Below are positions 1 to 6,615 of a stretch of DNA of 9,729 nucleotides, piece after piece. The translations under genes were made by a program, and so were the position numbers. Below the pieces are notes generated by a model. That model saw only the letters and a program-made list of their open reading frames with translations, did no database searches and was not told the DNA's origin. The first letter of the stretch is position 1. Every line of letters starts with the position of its first letter. Source of the DNA: Thermodesulfobacteriota bacterium (GTDB taxonomy: Bacteria; Desulfobacterota; BSN033; UBA1163); NCBI GenBank assembly GCA_030024065.1, contig JASEIE010000141.1, positions 1 to 9,729 of the forward strand, written 5' to 3'.

Positions 1-18
1 AATTTATCGAGGCAACAA

Positions 19-67
19 TGGGTTAGAACCCAATCTCAGGCTGATCGAGTGTCAGCATAAGCCTGAG
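19..67. repeat. Inverted repeats in the leader of the off-window transcript
   Basis: CTCAGGCT (35-42) and AGCCTGAG (60-67) are perfect 8-bp arms around 17 bases; a second short pair, CTGA/TCAG (41-44, 52-55), offers an alternative fold. TGGGTT-AG-AACCCA (19-32) is a perfect palindrome with a 2-base centre. All lie just downstream of the promoter at 107-135, and could be operators or leader RNA structure. Confidence 0.4.
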
Positions 68-106
68 CTGAAGTTCTGTTAGCACCACATTTAAGCAGTA
101 AATAGC

Positions 107-135
107 ATATTACAAACCTGCTTCTCAGCTGTCAA
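107..135 (-). promoter_or_regulatory. sigma70-type promoter for a gene beyond the left edge
   Basis: On the minus strand, a perfect TTGACA (135-130), a 17-base spacer and TAATAT (112-107, four of six) form a good promoter. Transcription would start near base 100 and run off the left edge. The 268 bases left of the large-subunit gene hold no convincing gene, so this is probably the control region of the next operon. Confidence 0.5.
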
Positions 136-188
136 GAGGAATGAGATTTCTGAAAAAGTGGAGGTCCCGCACCCGTCCCTCATTGGGG

Positions 189-218
189 GGAGGACAATCC
201 TCCAGATAAGGACAATCC
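189..218. repeat. Short inverted and direct repeats after the large-subunit gene
   Basis: GGAGGA-CAA-TCCTCC (189-203) is a perfect 6-bp stem with a 3-base loop, and AGGACAATCC occurs twice, at 191-200 and 209-218. They lie about 65 bases past the stop of the large subunit. On the minus strand the stem is followed by a C-run and no T-run, so an intrinsic terminator is not supported, although an RNA 3'-end structure is possible. Confidence 0.35.
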
Positions 219-268
219 CAACAGGAGTCCACCGAGAAGTAATAAAAGAAACCCTGTTCATCTTCCCT

Positions 269-2548
269 TCACTTCACCGTCTTATTTTTCTCTTTAATAG
301 CATTCAAAATCTTTTCAGGGGTCATGGGCAAACTCTTTATTCTCACCCCTATCGCATTGTAAATGGCATTAGCGATGGCTGGTGAGGTTGGAACCAGCCC
401 AGGTTCCCCTAATCCCTTCGCTCCAAAGGGTCCAGTTGGCTCCATGCACGTCTCCACAAACTGGATCTTGATCTTTTCAGGCATGTCGTCGGCTGCGAGA
501 ATTTTATAATCGGCAAAGTTGGGATTCATCACCTTCCCGTCTTCGAAAGACATTTCTTCACATAGGGCATAACCAATCCCCTGCTGGAGCGCGCCTTCGA
601 TCTGACCTTCAGCCAGCATCGGGTTAATCACCTTCCCGGAATCATGAGCGGCAACAAAGTTCAACACCTTCACCTTTCCAGTTTCGGGATCTACTTCCAC
701 TTTACACATCTGGGTGCCGAAGGAATAGGCTCCCGTACTGTTTCCATCCATCGTATCTTTGGTTTCAAGCTCTGTGGGGGGATCCCAGGCTCCTTTTCCG
801 ATGATCGGAAAACCTCCTTCCCGATAGAGGCATCCCCTGGCTACATCAGAAACAGTCACAGCCTTTGAAGGATTTCCCTTCACAAAAATCTTCGCATCCT
901 TTGAAACAAGGTCATCCGGATCCGCTTCAAGCATTTCTGACGCTATTTTGAAGAGTTGCTTCTTGGCGTCGGCGGAAGCGGCTTTGACCGCATTCCCTGC
1001 AATATAGGTCACACGGCTGGCATAGGCACCATGACAATACGTGGTGCTATCTGTATCTGCCACAGAAATTTCCACATCTTTGATGGGCACCCCTAACTCC
1101 TCAGCTGCGATTTGAGATAAAACGGTAAAAGCCCCCTGACCGATCTCCCCCTCTCCTGAGAAGATGGTGGCCTTGCCATCCTCGTTGATCTTTATGACAG
1201 CAGAGGAGCCATCGTAGTTTCCAAAGTGTCTTTTGCCACTCACATGCATGAAGCAGCCCATACCATAACCCTGATAAGGTTTCTTATTGGCCCTTTCCTC
1301 TTTCCAGTTCATCATTTCGGCAGCTTTCTTAATGCTATCGCTTAGGGCACAACCATTAACCCTCCATCCATGAATAGAAACATCTCCAACCTGGGTGGCA
1401 TTTCTCAACCTGATCTCTGTTGGATCGATACCGATCGCTTCGGCTCCCATATCCATCATCTGTTCAACAGCAAAATGCATGGGGGGATTCCCAAACCCTC
1501 TAAAAGCCCCGGTCGGAACTTTATTGGTATACACCAGGTGCGCTTCGCCTCTAACATTCTTAAACCTGTAAAGTGTATCTATCCTCGTGAGTGTTACCCC
1601 AGTCGTGGCAGGGGCCTTGGCCGAATAGGCACCATTGTCGTTTACGACTCTTGCATCTTTGAAAGCGATCGTTCCATCCTTGTGAAATCCCATCTTCAGA
1701 TGGATATTCGTCGCCACCCTGGGACGGCTCGCCTGAAACTCCTCTTCACGAGTATTGATGAGCCTGACGGGCCGCATTGCCTTTTTGGCAAGAAGACCAC
1801 AGATCATGGCGAGAGGCTCATCACAGGATTTACCTCCGAATCCTCCTCCTACATTAGGCTGGATCAACCGGACATCTGAGATCCTCATCCCGAGAGCACG
1901 GGCGATCCTCTGGCGGCCCATGAAGAGGGTCTGCGTGGAAAGCCAGATGGTAAGTTTACCTGAGAGGCTGTAAGTGGCCAGTGCTCCCATCGTTTCCAGA
2001 TAGGCGTGCCAGACGATCGGAGTAGTGAATTTGTCTTCGAAGACATAGGCCGCTTCCTTCATGGCCCTCTCGAAATCTCCTTTCACAAATTTCCGATGAA
2101 GGGCGATATTGCCTCCATCATGAATTATGGGTGCCCCTGGTTCCATGGCCTTGAAAGGATCAAAAACGGCCGGTAACTCCTCATAATCTACTTTGATGAG
2201 GTCTAAAGCCTCTTCAGCGGTCGCCTCATCCACCGCTGCAACGGCTGCCACCTCATCCCCTACAAAACGAACTTTATCAAAGGCCAGGACGTGCATATCA
2301 TTTATAAAGGCACCCCACTTCACCTTTGGGGTATCCTCTCCTGTGATCACGGCCCTGACGCCCGGAAGCCTTTTTGCTTTTTCAGTATCGACATGAAGAA
2401 TCTTGGCGTGGGGAATAGGACTCCGAAGAACTTTCCCATATAACATGTTGGGCAGTTTTATGTCTGCGACATAAAGCGCCATACCAGTCACCTTATCATA
2501 CCCCTCCACCCTTGGTATACGTTTACCTACTACTGAGAACTCCTCCAT
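269..2548 (-). CDS. Molybdenum hydroxylase large subunit (xanthine dehydrogenase family, XdhA/CoxL-like)
   Basis: This is the molybdopterin-binding catalytic subunit of a three-subunit hydroxylase, 759 aa, close in size to E. coli XdhA. The N-terminal aldehyde oxidase/xanthine dehydrogenase a/b hammerhead domain covers roughly residues 15-125, and the Mo-cofactor domains follow. Visible motifs are STQ with Gln206 (second-shell Mo residue), GGGFGGK at 234-240, GAFRGFGNPP at 347-356, GEIGQG at 467-472, AHDSGKVINP at 634-643 and GAKGLGEPG at 709-717. Glu715 matches the catalytic base, bovine Glu1261. The FRGF loop is not the AYRCSFR loop of form I CO dehydrogenase. A gapless alignment by eye puts Ser241 and Val318 where bovine xanthine oxidase has the purine-binding Glu802 and Arg880, so I do not assign xanthine as substrate. 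The start has GGAGG seven bases upstream, 16 bases after the 2Fe-2S gene. It is the last gene of the run. Family is certain, substrate unknown. Confidence 0.95.
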   Translation of the reverse strand: MEEFSVVGKRIPRVEGYDKVTGMALYVADIKLPNMLYGKVLRSPIPHAKILHVDTEKAKRLPGVRAVITGEDTPKVKWGAFINDMHVLAFDKVRFVGDEVAAVAAVDEATAEEALDLIKVDYEELPAVFDPFKAMEPGAPIIHDGGNIALHRKFVKGDFERAMKEAAYVFEDKFTTPIVWHAYLETMGALATYSLSGKLTIWLSTQTLFMGRQRIARALGMRISDVRLIQPNVGGGFGGKSCDEPLAMICGLLAKKAMRPVRLINTREEEFQASRPRVATNIHLKMGFHKDGTIAFKDARVVNDNGAYSAKAPATTGVTLTRIDTLYRFKNVRGEAHLVYTNKVPTGAFRGFGNPPMHFAVEQMMDMGAEAIGIDPTEIRLRNATQVGDVSIHGWRVNGCALSDSIKKAAEMMNWKEERANKKPYQGYGMGCFMHVSGKRHFGNYDGSSAVIKINEDGKATIFSGEGEIGQGAFTVLSQIAAEELGVPIKDVEISVADTDSTTYCHGAYASRVTYIAGNAVKAASADAKKQLFKIASEMLEADPDDLVSKDAKIFVKGNPSKAVTVSDVARGCLYREGGFPIIGKGAWDPPTELETKDTMDGNSTGAYSFGTQMCKVEVDPETGKVKVLNFVAAHDSGKVINPMLAEGQIEGALQQGIGYALCEEMSFEDGKVMNPNFADYKILAADDMPEKIKIQFVETCMEPTGPFGAKGLGEPGLVPTSPAIANAIYNAIGVRIKSLPMTPEKILNAIKEKNKTVK

Positions 2549-2564
2549 CTCTCTCCCTCCTTTC

Positions 2565-3029
2565 CTATTTGCCGGCTACTATGGTCTGGATCGCCTCGAC
2601 CATCTTTGCGTAGCCCGTACATCTACATAAATTCCCATTCAGACCTTCCCTAATCTCATGCTCGGTTGGATGGGGATTTTCATCCAGCATCGCCTTCGAC
2701 GCCAAGATTATTCCGGGTGTACAGAACCCGCATTGAAAGGCCCCGTAATCCACAAAAGCTTTCTGTAAAGGATGGAGTTCCCCCTCTTTGAGCAACCCTT
2801 CGATAGTCGTAATCTTCTTGCCCACCGCATACACGGCCAGCATCAGGCAGGAACTTACCACTTTTCCATCCATCAGCACGGTACAGGCACCACAAACCCC
2901 GATCTCACACCCTTTCTTCGTTCCCGTTAGCCCGATATCCTCCCTGATGACATCTACCAGCAAACGGTTGGGTTCTACTTCCACCTCGTAGTCTCCATCA
3001 TTAACATTGAGAACAATTTTCCGCTTCAT
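2565..3029 (-). CDS. Molybdenum hydroxylase small subunit, two [2Fe-2S] clusters (XdhC/CoxS-like)
   Basis: This 154-aa subunit carries electrons from the molybdenum site to FAD. The N-terminal half is a plant-type ferredoxin fold with GCEIGVCGACT (Cys41, Cys46, Cys49) and Cys61 as ligands of one cluster. The C-terminal helical half carries CGFCTPG (Cys100, Cys103) and LCRCTGY (Cys135, Cys137) as ligands of the second cluster. All eight cysteines are present, and the length is that of stand-alone small subunits such as E. coli XdhC (about 159 aa) and CoxS. The ATG has AAGGAGG eight bases upstream. The gene follows the FAD subunit by 39 bases and precedes the large subunit by 16, so the three are almost certainly co-translated. 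The sequence does not separate the substrate classes within the family. Confidence 0.96.
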   Translation of the reverse strand: MKRKIVLNVNDGDYEVEVEPNRLLVDVIREDIGLTGTKKGCEIGVCGACTVLMDGKVVSSCLMLAVYAVGKKITTIEGLLKEGELHPLQKAFVDYGAFQCGFCTPGIILASKAMLDENPHPTEHEIREGLNGNLCRCTGYAKMVEAIQTIVAGK

Positions 3030-3068
3030 TGAGTAAACCTCCTTGTTCTGTGAAAATCGTTATCTGTC

Positions 3069-3944
3069 TTACGCTCTTGCCTTTTCGTAGGCGATCTTCA
3101 CCCCTCTTTTGAGCATGACTTCCACCATTTCCCTCTTGTACTCCTCGGACCCTCGGAGATCTCCGATGGGCTCGACCTCTTGAGAGGCAATCTTCCCCGC
3201 CTCCTCCAGGATATCTTCTTTGAACTTCTTCCCTTTCAGGAAGGCTTCTGTCTTTTTGGCACGTATGGCCGTGGGAGCCAGGGCACCCAATCCTATCCTG
3301 ACGTTCTCCAGGACCTCTTTCTTGGAATCGAGAGTGGCGACGGCTGCCAGTTCCACGGCTGGAGTGTCATCATTTGTTTTCGTGTTGAATCTCATATAAG
3401 CGCCACCGGTTCTGGCCGGTTGGCCGGGAACACTGACCTCTGTTAATATCTCATCCGGCTTCAGAACGGTTTCATAATAGTTCACAAAGAAGTCCTCGAG
3501 TTTGATGACTCTGGGGCCTTTGGGACCAACGACTTTCACGCTCGCATCCAAAGCCAGAAGGGTGGGTGGAGGATCCAACCTGGGATCGGCATGACACAGA
3601 TTTCCACCGATGGTCCCCATATTCCTTATCCGCATGGAACCCACTCTGTGAAAAGTCTCTGCCATGAGGGAAAACCTTTCCTTAATCGCCCTCGAAGTCT
3701 CGATGTCCCGGTGGGTCGTTAAGGCTCCAATCCGGAGTCCTTCTTTCTCGTCATAATTAATATAATCCAGTCCCTTGATTCCTATGATGCTGACCAGATA
3801 TTTGGGGCGATAAAGTTTCTCCCTCAAAAACAGGAGGAGGGATAGCCCCCCGGCAATCACCTTTGCCTGGTCTCCATACTTTGAAAGCATGGAACAGGCC
3901 TCTTCAACTGTCTTCGGCTCCAATAACTCAAAACTTCTACCCAT
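3069..3944 (-). CDS. Molybdenum hydroxylase FAD-binding medium subunit (XdhB/CoxM-like)
   Basis: This subunit binds FAD and passes electrons out of the enzyme. I chose the ATG at 3944 (291 aa, MGRSFELLEP...) because AGGGG lies nine bases upstream and family members begin at this point. An ATG at 3980 would add 12 residues and overlap the coxG-like gene by 8 bases, but its Shine-Dalgarno spacing is poor. FAD-contact motifs are VIAGGLSLL (29-37) and TIGGNLCHADP (111-121), followed by a CO-dehydrogenase flavoprotein C-terminal domain from about residue 170. It has no cysteine-rich insertion, so it lacks the extra [4Fe-4S] cluster of the 4-hydroxybenzoyl-CoA reductase beta subunit. The gene order FAD, 2Fe-2S, Mo is the M-S-L order of cox operons. 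The electron acceptor cannot be read from the sequence; the CoxG-like neighbour suggests a quinone. Confidence 0.94.
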   Translation of the reverse strand: MGRSFELLEPKTVEEACSMLSKYGDQAKVIAGGLSLLLFLREKLYRPKYLVSIIGIKGLDYINYDEKEGLRIGALTTHRDIETSRAIKERFSLMAETFHRVGSMRIRNMGTIGGNLCHADPRLDPPPTLLALDASVKVVGPKGPRVIKLEDFFVNYYETVLKPDEILTEVSVPGQPARTGGAYMRFNTKTNDDTPAVELAAVATLDSKKEVLENVRIGLGALAPTAIRAKKTEAFLKGKKFKEDILEEAGKIASQEVEPIGDLRGSEEYKREMVEVMLKRGVKIAYEKARA

Positions 3945-3972
3945 AGACTCACACCCCTTTCCGAAATAGATT

Positions 3973-4425
3973 TTAGGCATGGACCTCTAACCGGCTCTTG
4001 ACAGCCTCTGCAAACTCTTTCCCTAACTGCTTCGCTTTTCCTTTCACCACACCCTGACCCATCGTGCCCAGCTTCCCGAAGAGACTGACCTCTGAGCGAC
4101 AGAAGACCTCCGTCTCCGACTCCGACAGGCTGTTGAGATCGACGACATTCCTCGCCTTGATGTTGCTTGTCATGCTGCTTTCCTCTCCTGTTGCAATGGT
4201 TTCAAGATGAGAAGGAGGGTTCATCTCCGTAATCTGAACTTTCATGTTGAAGGCAAGGGAGATAAAAGCAATCTTCACCCTCACGGTGACCATGTAGGTT
4301 TTGTCATCGATCACTTCAATCTTCTCACACCCCGGCACGCATGGCCCTGACGCATCCGGGTTCATCAAAAAGGCCCAGACTTTCTCTCTCGGCACCTTCA
4401 CAATAAATTTTTCTTCAATAAGCAT
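3973..4425 (-). CDS. CoxG-like SRPBCC protein (CO dehydrogenase subunit G family)
   Basis: This 150-aa single-domain protein of the SRPBCC/START-like fold has the CoxG signatures: the N-terminal strand and helix IEEKFIVKVPREKVWAFL, the CVPGCEKIE segment (29-37), and the glycine-rich turn leading into the C-terminal helix, GKLGTMGQGVV then KGKAKQLGKEF (117-138). There is no signal peptide and no hydrophobic C-terminal tail, so it is a soluble, hydrophobic-pocket protein without the membrane tail seen in some CoxG proteins. CoxG has been tied to membrane attachment of CO dehydrogenase and, more recently, to delivering menaquinone to the enzyme in mycobacteria. Its place directly before the FAD subunit suggests the same electron-output role here; that is inference. 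The ATG has AAAGGAGG seven bases upstream. A 19-codon reading frame ends on the base before this start. Confidence 0.88.
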   Translation of the reverse strand: MLIEEKFIVKVPREKVWAFLMNPDASGPCVPGCEKIEVIDDKTYMVTVRVKIAFISLAFNMKVQITEMNPPSHLETIATGEESSMTSNIKARNVVDLNSLSESETEVFCRSEVSLFGKLGTMGQGVVKGKAKQLGKEFAEAVKSRLEVHA

Positions 4426-4485
4426 CTACCGCCCTCCTTTCGAACTACCTAAATTTAAAAAAGACCACACCTTATTCTGTTCCAT
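4426..4485 (-). CDS. Possible 19-aa leader peptide abutting the coxG-like gene
   Basis: This short frame begins with ATG and encodes MEQNKVWSFLNLGSSKGGR; its TAG touches the next ATG directly (TAGATG). A purine-rich AAGGA lies about ten bases upstream. It fills most of the 99-base gap between the third RraA-like gene and the coxG-like gene, and it contains that gene's Shine-Dalgarno site. It could couple translation or be chance; no protein family is recognisable. Confidence 0.2.
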   Translation of the reverse strand: MEQNKVWSFLNLGSSKGGR

Positions 4486-4524
4486 TCAACTTTCTTCCTT
4501 CTGTGATTCACTTTATTTCATCAA

Positions 4525-5184
4525 TTATCTTTTGGTCTGGAGTTTGTGGTACCCAATCTGTTTGCGGGCTTCTCGAAGGGTCATTCCTTTTCCCAGCATC
4601 TCCAGGATCTTTTGTTCAGCTTCGTCGATCTCGATCGCCACCCTTAACACCTCTTCGGCTCTATCAAAAGGAACGATCACGACGCCGGTGTCGTCACAGG
4701 CGACAATATCATTGGGCCTCACCTGGACATCGCTGATGGCTACGGGGATGTTAATTCCATCCACCTCTACCCTGTCTTTGCCTGTAATCATCAGACGGCC
4801 TTTCGTAAAGATTGGGTATTTCGATTGAAGAATTCGTGGAATATCTCGGCAGACGCCGTCAATCACGGTGCCTGGGATGCCCCGTTTTTGAGCATAGACC
4901 GTCATAATATCTCCCCAGACTGTCCCATAGGTCCGCCCTCCATTGTCCAGAACCACTACTTGCCCTGGTTCCACGTCATCCAAGAAGTCGCCCACCGTGC
5001 CTTTTTCAACCCCACAGGGACGGTAGCGGACCGTGAAGGCCCGACCCACAGCTTTGGCCCCAGGAACCTGGGGGAGGATCCCTTTGCACCCTCCCTGGAT
5101 CCCTAATCGATCCAGGGCATCGGAAATGCATGTCGTGTCCAAAGCCTTAAATTTCTTGACGATGTCATCGGACTTCTCTGCCAT
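4525..5184 (-). CDS. RraA-like aldolase/decarboxylase family protein, copy 1
   Basis: This 219-aa RraA-family protein is often mislabelled dimethylmenaquinone methyltransferase. Visible blocks are ISDALDRLGI near the N-terminus, VLDNGGRTYGTVWGD (78-92), VIDGVCRD (107-114) and VQVRPNDIVACDDTGVVIVP (153-172). Asp92 and Arg113-Asp114 form the D-X20-R-D motif of HMG/CHA aldolases, which places metal and substrate for retro-aldol cleavage or oxaloacetate decarboxylation. E. coli RraA, the RNase E inhibitor, lacks the full motif, so an enzymatic role is more likely than an RNase-regulatory one. It resembles copy 2 (DALDxxG, QVRPxD, GVVIxP) more than copy 3. A perfect hairpin (5195-5213) overlaps the Shine-Dalgarno site AAGGAG. 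It is third in a row of three paralogs, and the true substrate is unknown. Confidence 0.88.
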   Translation of the reverse strand: MAEKSDDIVKKFKALDTTCISDALDRLGIQGGCKGILPQVPGAKAVGRAFTVRYRPCGVEKGTVGDFLDDVEPGQVVVLDNGGRTYGTVWGDIMTVYAQKRGIPGTVIDGVCRDIPRILQSKYPIFTKGRLMITGKDRVEVDGINIPVAISDVQVRPNDIVACDDTGVVIVPFDRAEEVLRVAIEIDEAEQKILEMLGKGMTLREARKQIGYHKLQTKR

Positions 5185-5194
5185 CCATCCTCTC

Positions 5195-5213
5195 CTTTCG
5201 TCCTGAACGAAAG
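5195..5213 (-). promoter_or_regulatory. Perfect stem-loop overlapping the ribosome binding site of RraA-like copy 1
   Basis: On the minus strand, CTTTCGT, a five-base loop TCAGG, and ACGAAAG form a perfect 7-bp stem in the 43-base gap between copies 2 and 1. The last bases of the 3' arm are the first bases of AAGGAG, the Shine-Dalgarno of copy 1. No T-run follows, so it is not a terminator. Folding could lower translation of copy 1 or stabilise the RNA. Confidence 0.55.
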
Positions 5214-5227
5214 CCGTTTCTTGGTTT

Positions 5228-5899
5228 CTACTTTTTCAACATCGACTCATAGGCATACTTTTGGTCCACTTCCAAGATGGGGACTCCCTTCCTCAGCTCT
5301 TCCACCATGGCCTCTTCTTTTTGGAGAATCTGCTCTGCCGCATCCAGAACCTCATCCAACTTCTCGACCGGAATAATGACCACGCCATTGATATCGGCCA
5401 TCACGACATCCCCCGGCCTCACCTGGGCATCCCCAATGCGGATGATCTCGTTAAACGATTCCTCCATGATCCTTCCGCGGGCCGTGATCGGGACGGTTCC
5501 CCGTGCGTAGACCGGAAAGCCAAATTCTCTGCAGGCGTCAATATCTCGGGCTGCTCCATCTACAACGACTCCGGAAATTCCTTTCATCTTGGCCCCCATC
5601 GATAGGATCTCGCCCCAGCAGTTATTATTGAGGTCGCCTCGATTATCGATGATGATGATATCTCCGGGGCTGGCCGCATCGATCGCCCGGACTCCGAGAT
5701 GGTATTTCGATTTGGCCATTCCCGCAGCCGTAATTTTGATCGTGACGGCTCTCCCCACAATTTTCGGGCAATCATACATTGGTTTAATCCCGATGACCGC
5801 ACCTCGAACTCCCACTTTGTCTAAGGCATCCGCGATGTTTGTCGTTGCCATTTTTTCAAATCTCTTGCGATATCTCCCGTCAAACTCTTTGGACTCCAT
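5228..5899 (-). CDS. RraA-like aldolase/decarboxylase family protein, copy 2
   Basis: This is the second RraA-family paralog, 223 aa from the ATG at 5899. I prefer that start because GGGAGG lies just upstream; a GTG at 5932 is in frame and overlaps the stop of copy 3, but adds 11 unfamily-like residues. Motifs are IADALDKVGV (22-31), IIIDNRGDLNNNCWGE (82-97), VVVDGAARD (111-119) and AQVRPGDVVMADINGVVIIP (158-177). Glu97 and Arg118-Asp119 give E-X20-R-D, so the aldolase/decarboxylase site is complete, with Glu in place of Asp. The segment between residues 88 and 95 (GDLNNNCW) differs from both neighbours and lines the expected active site, which argues for a different substrate or partner. It follows copy 3 by 29 bases. 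RraA-fold proteins assemble as trimers or hexamers, so mixed oligomers with its neighbours are possible. Confidence 0.88.
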   Translation of the reverse strand: MESKEFDGRYRKRFEKMATTNIADALDKVGVRGAVIGIKPMYDCPKIVGRAVTIKITAAGMAKSKYHLGVRAIDAASPGDIIIIDNRGDLNNNCWGEILSMGAKMKGISGVVVDGAARDIDACREFGFPVYARGTVPITARGRIMEESFNEIIRIGDAQVRPGDVVMADINGVVIIPVEKLDEVLDAAEQILQKEEAMVEELRKGVPILEVDQKYAYESMLKK

Positions 5900-5928
5900 C
5901 TTCCTCCCTCCCCCATTGAATAAATGTA

Positions 5929-6606
5929 TCACTCTTCTGCCAACCCGCGCAATTTGAGTATATCGCCAAATCCATAGATGTCCAGGGTCGACTCTCCTCG
6001 CCTCAATCTTTCTTTAATCCCCTTCTCTTTCTCCTCCCGGGCCAGGGACTTTTGAAGCACCTCTTCCGCCTCTTCACGCTTCACCACCACGAGCCCGTCC
6101 CGATCCCCCAGGACCAGATCCCCTGGATGAATCGTGATATTATCTAAATTGAGAGGTTGATTGATCCAGCCTAAGGAGACTTTCTCGGTCCCTTTGATGC
6201 TCAGTCCACAGGCAAAAACAGGAAACCCAAGTTCCGTCATGGCCTGGGCATCCCGAACGGTCCCGTTGAACACAAGCCCTTCCAGCCCTCTCTGGTGGGC
6301 AGCCACCGCCATAATTTCCCCCCAGGCTCCGGCCTCCATATAGCCTCCGGCATCAGCCACAATGACATCCCCTTTTTGTGCCACATAAATGGCCTTGTGG
6401 AGCATGAGATTATCACAGGGCCGTACCTTGACGGTGACCACAGGACCATACACTTTCATCTCCGGAGAAATGGGCTTGATTCGGGATGAAAGCGCACCTT
6501 TCCCTCCAGAGGCTTCGTGAACTGTGGCTGACGAAAGTTCTCTGTATCGATTGACCAACTCGACTGGAATTCTCTGAATGTTTCGAATGACATGGACCAT
6601 GTCCAT
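5929..6606 (-). CDS. RraA-like protein, HMG/CHA aldolase type, copy 3
   Basis: This 225-aa paralog is the one most like 4-hydroxy-4-methyl-2-oxoglutarate/4-carboxy-4-hydroxy-2-oxoadipate aldolase (LigK/ProA/GalC). It carries ATVHEASGGKGAL (27-39), VADAGGYMEAGAWGE (83-97), LVFNGTVRD (111-119), ELGFPVFACGLSIKGT (125-140) and HPGDLVLGDRDGLVVV (160-175). Glu97 and Arg118-Asp119 give E-X20-R-D. The Asp usually seen four residues before the Arg is Asn114 here. In aerobes such enzymes finish protocatechuate or gallate breakdown, making pyruvate plus oxaloacetate or pyruvate; no ring-cleavage dioxygenase is present here, so a different oxo-acid is likely. The gene begins nine bases after the GntR stop, so the two are tightly coupled. 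AGAGGGG serves either the ATG at 6606 or the second ATG two codons later. Confidence 0.88.
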   Translation of the reverse strand: MDMVHVIRNIQRIPVELVNRYRELSSATVHEASGGKGALSSRIKPISPEMKVYGPVVTVKVRPCDNLMLHKAIYVAQKGDVIVADAGGYMEAGAWGEIMAVAAHQRGLEGLVFNGTVRDAQAMTELGFPVFACGLSIKGTEKVSLGWINQPLNLDNITIHPGDLVLGDRDGLVVVKREEAEEVLQKSLAREEKEKGIKERLRRGESTLDIYGFGDILKLRGLAEE

Positions 6607-6615
6607 GACTCCCCT

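Noticed and set aside
19..67. tRNA-like T-arm (GGTTCTAACCC on the minus strand)
   Set aside because: The loop lacks the conserved purine, the arm lengths do not fit, and no matching acceptor stem is present.
91..261. 56-aa minus-strand frame after the large subunit
   Set aside because: It has a passable upstream AAGGG, but the protein has no recognisable features and the good promoter at 107-135 lies inside it.
1370..1879. 169-aa plus-strand open frame inside the large-subunit gene
   Set aside because: It is antisense to a conserved coding region, has no family features and no ribosome binding site of note; other plus-strand frames are the same kind of shadow.
3069..3944. 4-hydroxybenzoyl-CoA reductase
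   Set aside because: The FAD subunit lacks the cysteine-rich insertion for the extra [4Fe-4S] cluster, having only two scattered cysteines.
3945..3980. Longer N-terminus for the FAD subunit from the ATG at 3980
   Set aside because: The Shine-Dalgarno spacing is too short, and the ATG at 3944 has a proper site and matches the usual N-terminus.
269..4425. Aerobic CO dehydrogenase (coxMSL with coxG)
   Set aside because: The large subunit has GAFRGFGNPP where form I CO dehydrogenase has AYRCSFR; gene order and CoxG alone do not make it a CO enzyme.
4525..6606. Dimethylmenaquinone methyltransferase (MenG) or RNase E inhibitor RraA
   Set aside because: The family fold lacks methyltransferase motifs, and all three copies keep the D/E-X20-R-D enzymatic motif, which argues against the RNase-inhibitor role.
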